A stretch of 64,000 bases of DNA, from the NCBI RefSeq assembly GCF_946479685.1, contig NZ_CAMLGS010000002.1:37528-101527 (forward strand), written 5' to 3'. This document shows, piece after piece, positions 37,470-48,099 of this stretch. Source of the DNA: an uncultured Methylotenera sp. (GTDB lineage: Bacteria; Pseudomonadota; Gammaproteobacteria; Burkholderiales; Methylophilaceae). Made by a program: the position numbers and the translations under genes. Within the stretch, counting starts at the first letter, position 1. Each line of letters opens with the position of its first letter. The notes under the pieces were generated by a model. The model did not search any database and was not told the DNA's origin. It was given only the letters and a program-made list of their open reading frames with translations.

Positions 37470-38792
37470 TTATTTTTTTGCTTTTTTATCTACTTCACGT
37501 TTATCTAGCTCACGCAGATAGGCTAATTTTTCCGCTATTTTACCCTCAAGACCACGCGGCGTGGGAGAGTAAAATTGTTGCGGTGGCAAATCATCCGGGA
37601 AGTAACTCTCACCTGCGGCGTAAGCGTCAGGCTCATTGTGCGCATAGCGATACTCTTTACCATAATCTAACGCTTTCATGAGCTTGGTTGGCGCATTGCG
37701 TAAATGTAATGGCACGGTACGTGACTTATCCTGCGCGACAAAGGCTTTCGCTTGGTTGTAAGCCATATAAGCCGCATTGCTCTTAGCGGCTACTGCTAAA
37801 TAAATCACCGCATTGGATAACGCCAGCTCACCTTCAGGAGAACCTAAACGCTCATAAATCTGGCAGGCTTCTAGCGCCATGGTCTGCGCGCGCGGGTCTG
37901 CAATGCCGATATCTTCAACCGCCATGCGTACGATACGACGCCCCAGATAAAGCGGGTCTGCACCGCCATCTATCATGCGTAAAAACCAGTACAAGGCTGC
38001 GTCTGGGTTAGAACCGCGCACTGATTTATGTAAAGCCGATATTTGGTCGTAAAAGGCTTCACCGCCTTTATCAAACCGACGCAGCTTGCTCGCCATGGTG
38101 GTCTGCAAAAATGTCTCATCAATTTCTGAAATGCCAGCGCCCTGCGCGGCATTAAACAAACCTTCGGAAAAGTTGAGCAAGCGGCGCGCATCGCCATCGG
38201 CGTAAGCCAGCACTTGCTCGCGCACCTCTGGCGTCAAGGTTAACTCTGCCGCCACCAGCTGCTGTGCCCTATCCAGCAATAGCGATAACTCAGCTTCTGA
38301 TAGTGAGTTCAGCACAAATACCTGCGCTCGGCTTAACAGCGCGCTATTCACTTCAAACGATGGGTTTTCAGTAGTGGCGCCAATAAAGGTAATCAAGCCG
38401 CTCTCTACAAACGGCAAAAATGCATCCTGTTGGCCTTTATTAAAGCGATGCACCTCATCCACAAACAAGATGGTTTTACGTCCGCGCTGCTGCAAAGTGT
38501 GCTCTGCACGCTCTACCGCCTCACGGATGTCTTTAATGCCGGAGAGCACAGCAGAAAGCGGAATAAATTCAGCATCAGCGGTATTGGCTATAAGGCGCGC
38601 CAAGGTGGTTTTACCTACACCGGGCGGGCCCCATAAAATCATAGAAGGCAACTTGCCTGACTGAAAGGCCAGGCGTAAGGGTTTACCTACGCCCAACAGA
38701 TGCGACTGGCCAACAACCTCGTCTAGTGCTTTAGGACGTAATCGTTCGGCGAGTGGTGCTTGTGGGGTATTGGGTTCAAATAGACTGTTCAA
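37470..38792 (-). CDS. rarA: Replication-associated recombination protein RarA (MgsA)
   Basis: 440 aa. AAA+ clamp-loader-like ATPase with Walker [16 protein letters not shown] (about 56-70), Walker [19 protein letters not shown] and sensor region [18 protein letters not shown]. The C-terminal domains contain the family block SDPQAALYWF-type ([26 protein letters not shown]). RarA acts at stalled replication forks. It is located between lolA and serS, as widely seen in beta- and gammaproteobacteria, with short gaps (26 bp to lolA) that suggest co-transcription. Confidence 0.97.
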   Translation of the reverse strand: MNSLFEPNTPQAPLAERLRPKALDEVVGQSHLLGVGKPLRLAFQSGKLPSMILWGPPGVGKTTLARLIANTADAEFIPLSAVLSGIKDIREAVERAEHTLQQRGRKTILFVDEVHRFNKGQQDAFLPFVESGLITFIGATTENPSFEVNSALLSRAQVFVLNSLSEAELSLLLDRAQQLVAAELTLTPEVREQVLAYADGDARRLLNFSEGLFNAAQGAGISEIDETFLQTTMASKLRRFDKGGEAFYDQISALHKSVRGSNPDAALYWFLRMIDGGADPLYLGRRIVRMAVEDIGIADPRAQTMALEACQIYERLGSPEGELALSNAVIYLAVAAKSNAAYMAYNQAKAFVAQDKSRTVPLHLRNAPTKLMKALDYGKEYRYAHNEPDAYAAGESYFPDDLPPQQFYSPTPRGLEGKIAEKLAYLRELDKREVDKKAKK

Positions 38793-38818
38793 AATAAATC
38801 GCTATCTCTCGCCACTTT

Positions 38819-39469
38819 TTACTCACCCACCACATCAACACCTTTAGGCGGCTTAAATAAAAACGACTTTTCATCCAGCACCGGGTTGACCTCTACCTTG
38901 CTAAATACAATCTTGGTCTGGTGTCCAAAGCTATCTAGCAACGCCATTTCCTGAATCTGGTTTTCTTTGAAACCGAGTAATATCTTTTCAAAGCCAGACT
39001 CTTTATCTTTAGGCTGCGCGCTTACCCAATTTAAGCCATCGCGGTTGCTTGCATTAGCCAGCGTAAAAGTCTCTTCTATCGCCTTACCGCCAGCCAGCAA
39101 CGCAGCAGGGCTAGAACCTAGTGCCTTGCCGATATCACGCACGGTGACCTGTGCCAACTCGGTGTCATACAGCCACACCTGTTTGCCATCACTAATGATT
39201 TGCTGTTCATAGGGTTTGTTGTAATCCCACCTAAACTTATTAGGGCGTTTAAGCTGCATCGTACCCTGCACTTCTTGTACTTTGCGCCCCTGCTTATCGG
39301 TGACCACTTGATGAAAGCTGGCTCGTACTGCCTGCGTCTTTTCGTAAAATGCCTTCACGCTATCCATGCCATCAGCATGTGCAACTTGCGCCCCTAAAAA
39401 TACGGGCAATGCCAGCAAACCGCCGATAAAATGCAATCGGGTGTTTTGCAGTTTTTTAATAATATTCAT
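38819..39469 (-). CDS. lolA: Outer-membrane lipoprotein carrier protein LolA
   Basis: 216 aa. A signal peptide (about 1-32, ending in AQVAHA) exports it to the periplasm. The mature part carries LolA hallmarks: [45 protein letters not shown] and [10 protein letters not shown] at the C-terminus. LolA takes mature lipoproteins from the LolCDE complex to the outer-membrane receptor LolB. It lies 26 bp from ftsK, a conserved arrangement. Confidence 0.96.
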   Translation of the reverse strand: MNIIKKLQNTRLHFIGGLLALPVFLGAQVAHADGMDSVKAFYEKTQAVRASFHQVVTDKQGRKVQEVQGTMQLKRPNKFRWDYNKPYEQQIISDGKQVWLYDTELAQVTVRDIGKALGSSPAALLAGGKAIEETFTLANASNRDGLNWVSAQPKDKESGFEKILLGFKENQIQEMALLDSFGHQTKIVFSKVEVNPVLDEKSFLFKPPKGVDVVGE

Positions 39470-39495
39470 TCAGTTCGTATGTTTTTCTTTAAAAA

Positions 39496-41814
39496 TTAAG
39501 GCTCATGGTGCGGCGCCAAGACTTCTCGGTTACCGTTGCTTTGCATCGCAGAAACCAGTCCAGCGCGCTCCATATCTTCAATCAGTCGTGCTGCGCGGTT
39601 ATAGCCTATGCGCAACTGACGCTGTACCGATGAAATGCTGGCACGGCGTGATTTAAGCACAATGCCTACTGCTTCATCATAAAGCGGATCAACCTCTGAG
39701 CCGCCATTGCTTGAGCTGCCGCCACCCACAAAATCCGCACCGCCAGCTTCTTCGGTTTCGTTGGTTAGAATACCGTCGATGTAATTCGGTTCACCTTGGG
39801 CTTTAAGATAATCTACAACCTTATGCACTTCCTGGTCTGACACAAACGCACCGTGGATACGTAGCGGATAACCGGTACCTGGCGGCATATAAAGCATGTC
39901 ACCCTGCCCCAGCAAGGCTTCTGCACCCATTTGGTCCAAAATGGTACGTGAGTCGATTTTGCTGGAAACCTGGAACGAAATACGTGTTGGCACGTTGGCT
40001 TTAATCAAACCGGTAATCACATCCACAGACGGACGCTGCGTTGCCAATACCAAGTGGATACCAGAGGCACGTGCCTTTTGCGCTAAACGAGCAATCAACT
40101 CTTCCACTTTTTTACCTACCACCATCATCAAATCGGCCAACTCGTCGATCACCACAACGATTAATGGCATTTCTTCCAACGGTTCTGGTTCATCTGGTGT
40201 GATGCTGAATGGATGCGGAATTTTCTCTCCGGCTTTATCTGCGTCTTTAATTTTTTGGTTATAGCCAGCAAGGTTACGCACACCTAACATCGACATCAGT
40301 TTATAACGGCGTTCCATCTCCGCGACGCACCAATTCAAGGCGTTTGCTGCCTGGCGCATATCAGTCACCACAGGTGCTAATAGATGTGGAATGCCCTCAT
40401 ACACTGACAGCTCCAGCATTTTCGGGTCTATCAGAATCATACGCACTTGGCTGGCATCTGCTTTATACAGCACACTTAAAATCAGCGCGTTAATCGCCAC
40501 CGATTTACCAGAACCAGTGGTACCGGCAACCAGTACGTGCGGCATTTTAGCCAAATCAGCAACTGCAGGTTTGCCACCGATATCTTTACCCAAAGAAATA
40601 GCCAGTGGCGAATGTATATCGGCATAGGCCTGACTGCCCATGATTTCTGATAAATGTACGATCTGGCGCTTAGGATTAGGAATCTCTAAACCCATGCAGG
40701 TTTTTCCAGGTATGGTTTCCACGACACGCACGCTAACCACCGATAAAGCGCGCGCTAAGTCTTTGACTAGATTAGTCACTTGGCTACCTTTAACACCAGC
40801 CGCAGGTTCAAGCTCGTAACGTGTAATCACAGGGCCTGGCAATGCCGTTAGCACTTTAACCTCAATACCAAAGTCCATCAGCTTGCGTTCTATCAAGCGC
40901 GAGGTGAAGTCCAGAGTTTCAGCAGAAGGCAATTCTACGATGCCTGAAGGCTCATCCAACAAGTGGATAGGCGGTAATGGCGTATCAGGGTGCGTATCAA
41001 ACAATGGCACTTGTTTTTCTTTTTGCACGCGTACGCTTTGTGCGATTTCAAGCACTGGCGCTTCAATTTGTACCGGCTCACGGTCCACTACGCGCTTACG
41101 CTCGCTTTTCACGTATTCGGTACGCTCCTGCTCGACTGCTTTACCGGCTTTTCTATCCTGCCAGTCTTGCCATTTAAGCGTAATAAACGCATAGCTGGCG
41201 ATCAGAAATGCGCCAAACTTCTCGGTGATCATAATCCATGACCAGCCAGTAAATAAGCTAAAACCTACCACAAACATCAGTAGCAGCAGCATACTGGAGC
41301 CAGTGTAACCAAATAGGCTGCGCAAACCTGCATCCACAGCACTGCCTAACATACCACCCGCGCTATCCGGCAGCATGGCTGGCAAGCTAATCAAGTGCCC
41401 CGCTTCCAATGCGCTGGATGCCACCAGCAGCAATGCAAAGCCAAAAAAGTTAAACAATAAGAATGGTTTTTCGCTCTGATTAACCGCTTCTAAGGTTAAA
41501 TATACAAACCACATGGCATAGAAAGCCAATACCGCCCACCACCAGGCAGAAAAGCCAAATACATACAGCAACAAGTCAGAAATCCAGGCGCCGACACTAC
41601 CGCCACCGTTCTGGATAATTGCGCTATCAGGGGCAATGTGTGACCAAGAGGAGTCGTTAGGATTATAAGTAAAAAGAATGACGGTGATATACAACCCGAT
41701 TAGCACTAAACCTAGCCACCAAGCTTCTTTAATGAGCGTAGTAGCGAGGGCATTAGATTTAATTACTTCAGCTTCACGGCGAGCATTAACTGGTTTAGAT
41801 TTTTTGAAAAACAA
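39496..41814 (-). CDS. ftsK: DNA translocase FtsK
   Basis: 772 aa. Four or five N-terminal membrane helices (about 30-190) anchor it at the septum. A short linker follows rather than the very long linker of E. coli FtsK (1329 aa), which is usual for many betaproteobacteria. The motor domain has Walker [13 protein letters not shown] and Walker [14 protein letters not shown]. The C-terminal gamma winged helix ([27 protein letters not shown]) reads KOPS sites and activates XerCD. All core motifs are intact. It starts the minus-strand block and is divergent from dps. Confidence 0.97.
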   Translation of the reverse strand: MFFKKSKPVNARREAEVIKSNALATTLIKEAWWLGLVLIGLYITVILFTYNPNDSSWSHIAPDSAIIQNGGGSVGAWISDLLLYVFGFSAWWWAVLAFYAMWFVYLTLEAVNQSEKPFLLFNFFGFALLLVASSALEAGHLISLPAMLPDSAGGMLGSAVDAGLRSLFGYTGSSMLLLLMFVVGFSLFTGWSWIMITEKFGAFLIASYAFITLKWQDWQDRKAGKAVEQERTEYVKSERKRVVDREPVQIEAPVLEIAQSVRVQKEKQVPLFDTHPDTPLPPIHLLDEPSGIVELPSAETLDFTSRLIERKLMDFGIEVKVLTALPGPVITRYELEPAAGVKGSQVTNLVKDLARALSVVSVRVVETIPGKTCMGLEIPNPKRQIVHLSEIMGSQAYADIHSPLAISLGKDIGGKPAVADLAKMPHVLVAGTTGSGKSVAINALILSVLYKADASQVRMILIDPKMLELSVYEGIPHLLAPVVTDMRQAANALNWCVAEMERRYKLMSMLGVRNLAGYNQKIKDADKAGEKIPHPFSITPDEPEPLEEMPLIVVVIDELADLMMVVGKKVEELIARLAQKARASGIHLVLATQRPSVDVITGLIKANVPTRISFQVSSKIDSRTILDQMGAEALLGQGDMLYMPPGTGYPLRIHGAFVSDQEVHKVVDYLKAQGEPNYIDGILTNETEEAGGADFVGGGSSSNGGSEVDPLYDEAVGIVLKSRRASISSVQRQLRIGYNRAARLIEDMERAGLVSAMQSNGNREVLAPHHEP

Positions 41815-41879
41815 GATAAACCTTTAACGTATTTTAAATGTCGGATTTCATTATAGCAGTATCAAAGTCGCTGCGTAGC

Positions 41880-41907
41880 GATTAGAATATCATTCTCAAT
41901 TCTAATC
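41880..41907. promoter_or_regulatory. Inverted repeat in the ftsK-dps divergent promoter region
   Basis: GATTAGAAT (41880-41888) is the exact reverse complement of ATTCTAATC (41899-41907), with a 10-bp spacer. The centre also reads like one half of a Fur box (TGAGAAT on the minus strand). It lies 46-74 bp before the dps start, so it is a good candidate operator for an oxidative-stress or iron regulator. Which regulator binds is not shown by the sequence. Confidence 0.55.
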
Positions 41908-41953
41908 ATAAAACGTTGTAATCTCTTAACCTAGAGTCTTATGAGGAGTGCAA

Positions 41954-42418
41954 ATGGATATTGGCATTAAAGAAGAAGATAGAAAAAATATTGCTCAGGG
42001 ACTTTCCCATTTATTGGCGGATACCTACACTTTATATTTGAAAACACACTACTTTCATTGGAACGTCACCGGGCCAATGTTCAACACCCTGCACTTGATG
42101 TTCGAAACACAATATAACGAACTAGCACTAGCGGTTGATTTAGTGGCTGAGCGTATTCGTGCTTTGGATGTGTATGCACCTGGCACTTACCGCGACTTTG
42201 CCAAATTAAGCTCAATCAAAGAGTCTGAATCCGTACCTAAAGCACAAGACATGATTGCCGAACTAGTGGCTGGTCATGAAGCCGTATGCCGCACAGCACG
42301 CAGTGTGTTTCCTAGTGCAGATGCTGCCTCGGATGAAGCAACAGCAGACTTACTCACGCAGCGCTTACAAATCCATGAAAAGACAGCCTGGATGCTACGA
42401 AGCTTGCTAGAGAAATAA
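41954..42418 (+). CDS. dps: Dps family DNA-protecting ferritin-like protein
   Basis: 154 aa. I take the ATG at 41954, preceded by a GAGGAG ribosome-binding site 5 nt upstream. The intersubunit ferroxidase residues are spaced exactly as in characterised Dps: His35, His47, Asp62 and Glu66 ([27 protein letters not shown]). The residue after AERIRAL is Asp instead of the common Gly. Dps dodecamers oxidise Fe(II) with peroxide, store iron and shield DNA. Regulation by the inverted repeat upstream is likely. Confidence 0.96.
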   Translation: MDIGIKEEDRKNIAQGLSHLLADTYTLYLKTHYFHWNVTGPMFNTLHLMFETQYNELALAVDLVAERIRALDVYAPGTYRDFAKLSSIKESESVPKAQDMIAELVAGHEAVCRTARSVFPSADAASDEATADLLTQRLQIHEKTAWMLRSLLEK

Positions 42419-42435
42419 CTCCACGGTTTTCCATG

Positions 42436-42475
42436 CAAGTGGCGGCAACACTACTGTTATGCTGCCGCTTACTTG
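42436..42475 (+). terminator. Hairpin after dps
   Basis: CAAGT at 42436 pairs with ACTTG at 42471. An inner stem of GGCGGCA with a TGCTGCCGC-type arm uses two G-U pairs. It lies directly after the dps stop and probably stops transcription, though an A run rather than a T run follows. Confidence 0.4.
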
Positions 42476-42476
42476 A

Positions 42477-43487
<1,011 letters not shown>

Positions 43488-43495
43488 GTAAGAAC

Positions 43496-43519
43496 GAGGG
43501 CAATGTCCGCATTGCCCTC
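43496..43519. terminator. Perfect hairpin between trxB and the Smr gene
   Basis: GAGGGCAAT (43496-43504) pairs fully with ATTGCCCTC (43511-43519) around a 6-nt loop. No T run follows, so termination may be partial, or the stem may control translation of the downstream gene, whose start codon is unclear. Confidence 0.5.
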
Positions 43520-43552
43520 ACTTACCCGACTGAAAACTCAGGTATTAACATT

Positions 43553-44098
43553 GTGGAAGACGCTGACGACAACGGAGCAGAACTGTTTTTAGAAGCAGTG
43601 AAAGATGCGCGCCCACTTAAAACCAAACGCGAAACTAAGCGCGTGCATCACGCACCGCTGCGCCCCAAACCTATCCCCAAGCAATTCATTCGCGATGAGC
43701 AGCAGGCGCTAGCTGACTCATTAAGCGATCACTACATACCCGCACATGAATTAGAAACTGGCGAAGAGCTACTGTATTTGCGTGAAGGTCACTCCCCGGA
43801 TATTTTGAGCAAGCTACGTCGGGGTAACTGGGTGATACAAGCGGCAATAGACCTGCATGGATTAGTCAGTGACGAAGCTAGGCTTTACGTTGCCACTTTT
43901 TTAAACGACTGCAAAAAACGCGGCATACGCTGCGTGCGCATAGTGCATGGCAAGGGCTTAGGCTCACGCAACCGTGAGCCGGTACTCAAACACAAACTAC
44001 GTGGCTGGTTAATGCAGCGTGATGAAGTGATTGCCTATGCAGAAGCACGCCGGCAAGATGGCGGCAGCGGCGCGGTGATTGTGTTGCTAAAAGCCTAA
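43553..44098 (+). CDS. Smr-domain endonuclease-like protein
   Basis: About 181 aa from a GTG at 43553; the open frame extends upstream into trxB, but the family sequence starts here (EDADDNGAELFLEAVKDARPLK). The C-terminal about 90 residues form a Smr (small MutS-related) domain with the family motifs LDLHG (DLHGLVSDEA), VHGKGLGS and GAVIVLL. Stand-alone Smr proteins show nicking or RNase activity; stress and mRNA quality-control roles have been described for other members. The start codon is unsure because the only ATG is far downstream and the Shine-Dalgarno is weak. It ends at a hairpin shared with the convergent ccoG gene. Confidence 0.88.
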   Translation: MEDADDNGAELFLEAVKDARPLKTKRETKRVHHAPLRPKPIPKQFIRDEQQALADSLSDHYIPAHELETGEELLYLREGHSPDILSKLRRGNWVIQAAIDLHGLVSDEARLYVATFLNDCKKRGIRCVRIVHGKGLGSRNREPVLKHKLRGWLMQRDEVIAYAEARRQDGGSGAVIVLLKA

Positions 44099-44145
44099 TC
44101 ACAGCAATTATCAAACGGGGCTAAACAAACCCTATCAACATAAAA

Positions 44146-44166
44146 AAGGGCACCCAAGGTGCCCTT
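44146..44166 (-). terminator. Intrinsic terminator of ccoG
   Basis: AAGGGCACC (44146-44154) pairs with GGTGCCCTT (44158-44166) over a 3-nt loop. Read on the minus strand, the stem is followed by TTTTTT, so it ends the ccoG transcript; it may also stop the convergent Smr gene. Confidence 0.85.
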
Positions 44167-44181
44167 AACTTCATACATCCA

Positions 44182-45618
44182 CTATCTAGACATATAAAAG
44201 ATAGATTTTTGCGTGATACGCTCCTTACTCCCCAATGCCTCTACTTCAAACATAATCGGATGCGTACCGCTGCGAATAGCTCCATCAGCAATCTGCAGGC
44301 TCACCGCCACTAATCTTTCATTAGCAGGTTCTACCGTAAACTCGGTTTGCGAAGCCATAGACAAGCCATCAATACCTGTTACTGACACACGATAAGTTTC
44401 TTTCGCTTCGGTCACATTGGTAATTTGCAGTTGGTAGACATTCTCTACCTTACCGCCAGATACCAATCTGGACATCACACCGCGGTCACGATTTACATCC
44501 ACTTTAAATGCTGGACGTATTGCCAAAGAAACAACCAAACCAGCAGAGAGCAGCAATAGCAGCGCACTATAAATCAGCACACGCGGACGCAATATTTTTT
44601 GAATCACCTGATGCTTAGTCCAATGCTGGGCTAAACCATTTTGCGTGGTAAACCTAATTAAACCGCGCGCATAGTTCATTTTGTCCATGATGCTGTTACA
44701 TGCATCCACACATAAGCCGCAGCTGATACATTCATATTGCAATCCATTGCGGATATCAATGCCGACTGGGCAAACCTGCACGCAGAAATTACAATCAATA
44801 CAGTCGCCTAGACCTTCTTGTTTTGCATCCACTTTTCTGGAGCGGCCACTGCGAGGCTCACCGCGCTCTTGATCGTAAGTCACAATCAATGTGTCGCTAT
44901 CAAACATGGCACTTTGGAAGCGCGCATAAGGACACATGTGCTTGCATACCTGCTCACGCAGGAACCCGGCGTTACCATAAGTGGCTAAACCATAAAAACA
45001 AATCCAGAAAGTTTCCCAAGGGCTGAGTCTAATCTCAATAATGCTATGCAATAAATCACGTATCGGTGAAAAATAGCCCAGGAAAGTGAAACCGGTAATA
45101 ATAGAGAAACTAATCCACGCTAGATGCTTCAACGATTTGATGTAAAGCTTTTTAATGCCAAACTTGCTTTCATCCAAGCGGATACGCGCCGCCCTATCCC
45201 CCTCAATTTTACGTTCCATCCATAAAAATATTTCGGTATAGACCGATTGCGGACAGGAGAAACCACACCACAGCCTGCCAGCAACCGCGGTAAATAGAAA
45301 CAAGGCTAAGGCCGAAATAATCAGGATTATCACCAAGTAAATCAGGTCTTGGGGGTATAGCACCAGACCAAAGATATAAAAGCGATGAGTGCTGATATCC
45401 AGCAGCATGGCCTGACGCTCACCCCACTGCAGCCAAGGCACACCATAAAACACAATTTGCGTAATCCAAATCATCACCCAGCGCCAGTTTTTAAAAAAAC
45501 CGGCGGTATTACGCGGGTATATCTTGGCCTGCGCTTCATACATTGGCATAAAGCCGCCTGGTGCAGGCGCGATAGGAATTATTTTCTTAGATGTGGTTTT
45601 AGCATCTTTCATTTGCAA
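44182..45618 (-). CDS. ccoG: Cytochrome c oxidase accessory protein CcoG (RdxA/FixG)
   Basis: 478 aa. Five or so membrane helices in the N-terminal half contain the conserved CPQSVYTEIF and CKHMCPYARFQS blocks. Two adjacent ferredoxin clusters follow, CIDCNFCVQVCPVGID and CISCGLCVDACNSIMDKM. The C-terminal about 120 residues form a periplasmic immunoglobulin-like domain. CcoG is a copper reductase that supports assembly of cbb3-type oxidase. The ccoNOPQ structural genes are not in this window, so it is a detached accessory gene here. A terminator follows at 44146. Confidence 0.96.
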   Translation of the reverse strand: MQMKDAKTTSKKIIPIAPAPGGFMPMYEAQAKIYPRNTAGFFKNWRWVMIWITQIVFYGVPWLQWGERQAMLLDISTHRFYIFGLVLYPQDLIYLVIILIISALALFLFTAVAGRLWCGFSCPQSVYTEIFLWMERKIEGDRAARIRLDESKFGIKKLYIKSLKHLAWISFSIITGFTFLGYFSPIRDLLHSIIEIRLSPWETFWICFYGLATYGNAGFLREQVCKHMCPYARFQSAMFDSDTLIVTYDQERGEPRSGRSRKVDAKQEGLGDCIDCNFCVQVCPVGIDIRNGLQYECISCGLCVDACNSIMDKMNYARGLIRFTTQNGLAQHWTKHQVIQKILRPRVLIYSALLLLLSAGLVVSLAIRPAFKVDVNRDRGVMSRLVSGGKVENVYQLQITNVTEAKETYRVSVTGIDGLSMASQTEFTVEPANERLVAVSLQIADGAIRSGTHPIMFEVEALGSKERITQKSIFYMSR

Positions 45619-45686
45619 TCCTTAATTACCATAAAACAACTTAAGTTAGACTGATGTAAATCTATAGCTCTAATCGCTATTAATTT

Positions 45687-46214
45687 TTAGGGCGTATTAC
45701 TTTTAACCGGCTGTCGATAAGATTTCTGATAAGTTTCGCTAAACGTATGTAAGGCTGCTAATGCCAATTGCGCATCGTGTCCAGCTTTAATCAAAAAGCT
45801 ATCAAACCCGCACCTGGCTTGGTAATACACCGTATCAATCATCACATCACCCACCGCCCTTAGCTCACCAGACCAGTGGTAGTAATTTCTTAGTAACTGC
45901 GCCAATGAATAACCACGCCCATCGGTATAACTTGGAAAATCAATTGCAATCAATGCAATGTCAGCCTGACATAATGCTTGCACTTGGTGGCTAATGCCGT
46001 TATCAAAATCCACATCAGAGGCAATCAATACAGCGACCGGAAACTGCCTGCCAATCAATAACGCTTGGTGCTCTACCCAAGTATCAAAAGTCACCATCCA
46101 ATCTGCGTCATCTGGCGGCACTTGCAGTGACTGCTCATTATTCAGGTCAAAATAGCGCACTGTATTCACCGTAAGCTGACCATCAATAATTAAGTTTTTG
46201 TTCAATTCAGACAT
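45687..46214 (-). CDS. DUF934 protein, sulfite-reductase associated
   Basis: 175 aa. The central and C-terminal part (FPSYTDGRGYSLAQLLRNYYHWSGELRAVGDVMIDTVYYQARCGFDSF) is the DUF934 signature, a domain found almost only next to cysI or cysH genes. Its start overlaps the end of cysI by 8 bp, so the two are translationally coupled. It is presumed to assist assimilatory sulfate reduction. The precise function is unknown; older annotations call it an oxidoreductase. No signal peptide or membrane segment is seen. Confidence 0.93.
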   Translation of the reverse strand: MSELNKNLIIDGQLTVNTVRYFDLNNEQSLQVPPDDADWMVTFDTWVEHQALLIGRQFPVAVLIASDVDFDNGISHQVQALCQADIALIAIDFPSYTDGRGYSLAQLLRNYYHWSGELRAVGDVMIDTVYYQARCGFDSFLIKAGHDAQLALAALHTFSETYQKSYRQPVKSNTP

Positions 46215-47967
46215 GGGACTCCCTCACTAAGTTTGACGTCTTTGCTGGGTTTTGCGTCTTTGCTAGCAACGGGTCTGCATAAACATCTTGTTTGAACGGC
46301 TCTATGCCTACACGATCAACTACATCGATAAACCGCTCTACATCACTCTCGCGGATTGATAAATAAGTCTGGATTAGTCTTGCGATGACATCAGGCACTT
46401 GCTCACGTGCGAATGACGGCCCTATCACTCGACCAATCGCAGCACTCGCATTGCTGTCTGGATTGTTTTTCACATCAGGCTTGAGTGCGCCAGACTGCCT
46501 GCCGCCCAATGTGATTTGGTACCACTCTTCACCGGCTTTATCCACGCCTAGAATCCCAATATGGCCTACATGGTGATGTCCGCATGAGTTCATACAGCCA
46601 GATAGGTTAAGATCAAGCTCACCAATCTCGTGCACATAATCAAGGTCATCAAACTTTTGCTGGATAGCCTCTGCCACGGGGATAGAAACCGCATTGGCTA
46701 AGCTGCAATAATCTCCGCCTGGGCAAGCAATGATATTGGTAATTAGCCCAACATTAGGGGTAGCCAGATTCAGCACACTTAGCTCTTGCCATAAACTAAA
46801 GAGTGATTTGATCTTCACATCAGGCAAAATGATATTCTGCTCATGTGAAACACGTAGCTCGCCAAAACCATAGTTGTCAGCCATTTCTGCAAGTACATCC
46901 ATCTGGTCTGCAGTAATATCACCAGGGGGAGAGCCTGTTGCTTTTAGTGACACCGTCACCGATGAATAACCAGGAATTTTGTGCTTGTGAATATTGGTAC
47001 GATACCATCGTGCAAAAGCTGGGTTGGCTTCTAAGTGATGTGCAATACTGGTGCCATCATCATCTTGCAGTTGTTTATAGCTGGGCCAGGTAAATTTATC
47101 GGCAATCGCGCTGACAAACTCCGCAGTCACCGTATCGGCACCACCTTTAATCAGCGCCCATTGCTCATTTACCTGCTGCGCGAACACTTCTGGCGTGAGG
47201 TCTTTTACCAGAATCTTAATACGAGCCTTGTATTTGTTGTCGCGTCTGCCATGCAGGTTGTAAACACGCAGCGTTGCCTGTAAATAAGTCAGCAGGTCAT
47301 ACCAGGCCACAAACGGGTTAATCAACTTGCCCACCAGCGGTGTTCTACCCAACCCGCCTCCCACAAACACGCGGAAGCCGAACACGCCGTTACTCTCAAC
47401 TGCCTGCAAGCCAATATCGTGTACGCCGATGGCAGCTCTGTCAGTGACCGAGCCACTCACTGCGATTTTGAATTTGCGAGGCAAAAATGCAAACTCCGGA
47501 TGTAGCATAGACCACTGACGGATAATTTCGCACCAAACCAGAGGATTAATGATTTCATCATGCGCCACCCCGGCAAAGTGGTCAGTAGTGGTATTACGAA
47601 TACAATTGCCGCTGGTTTGAATCGCGTGCATTTGCACGGTGGCTAACTTAGCCAGAATATCAGGTGCATCTTCCAGACGCGGCCAGTTAAACTGAATATT
47701 CTGCCTAGTAGTAAAATGGGCATAGCCTTTATCCCAGCGGCGAGCCACATAAGCCAAGGTATGCAGCTGAGTAGAGGTCAGCATTCCATAAGGGATAGCT
47801 ACGCGAAGCATGGGCGCATGGCGCTGGATATACAATCCATTTTGCAAACGCAGTACGCGAAAATCATCTTCAGAAAGCTGCCCATTCAAAAAGCGCTGCG
47901 TCTGCCCCCTGAACTGGGCAACACGCTGCTCTACCAGTTTCTGATCTACTTCATCATAGATATACAT
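46207..47967 (-). CDS. cysI: Sulfite reductase hemoprotein subunit (nitrite/sulfite reductase family)
   Basis: 586 aa. Both ferredoxin-like and siroheme domains are present. The siroheme/4Fe-4S binding segment has the paired Cys motifs IACPGGDYCSLANA and LSGCMNSCGHHHVGHIG, typical of this family; the HHHVGH end is the ferredoxin- or betaproteobacterial-type variant. Residues about 105-130 carry SGNCIRNTTTDHFAG. It reduces sulfite to sulfide for cysteine synthesis. With DUF934 downstream and no cysJ flavoprotein subunit adjacent, the electron donor is not identified. A MocR-type regulator follows on the same strand. Confidence 0.93.
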   Translation of the reverse strand: MYIYDEVDQKLVEQRVAQFRGQTQRFLNGQLSEDDFRVLRLQNGLYIQRHAPMLRVAIPYGMLTSTQLHTLAYVARRWDKGYAHFTTRQNIQFNWPRLEDAPDILAKLATVQMHAIQTSGNCIRNTTTDHFAGVAHDEIINPLVWCEIIRQWSMLHPEFAFLPRKFKIAVSGSVTDRAAIGVHDIGLQAVESNGVFGFRVFVGGGLGRTPLVGKLINPFVAWYDLLTYLQATLRVYNLHGRRDNKYKARIKILVKDLTPEVFAQQVNEQWALIKGGADTVTAEFVSAIADKFTWPSYKQLQDDDGTSIAHHLEANPAFARWYRTNIHKHKIPGYSSVTVSLKATGSPPGDITADQMDVLAEMADNYGFGELRVSHEQNIILPDVKIKSLFSLWQELSVLNLATPNVGLITNIIACPGGDYCSLANAVSIPVAEAIQQKFDDLDYVHEIGELDLNLSGCMNSCGHHHVGHIGILGVDKAGEEWYQITLGGRQSGALKPDVKNNPDSNASAAIGRVIGPSFAREQVPDVIARLIQTYLSIRESDVERFIDVVDRVGIEPFKQDVYADPLLAKTQNPAKTSNLVRESHV

Positions 47968-48099
47968 TTAATCACCTTACAAACTGGCGTTACTACAATC
48001 GCCAAGTTATTTGTTAACAGTGACTAAAGCTTAAGGCTTGAGGTAAATTAATAACAGAGACAGATGCTTACAAAAAAAGCATAACAGATGACAAAAATC

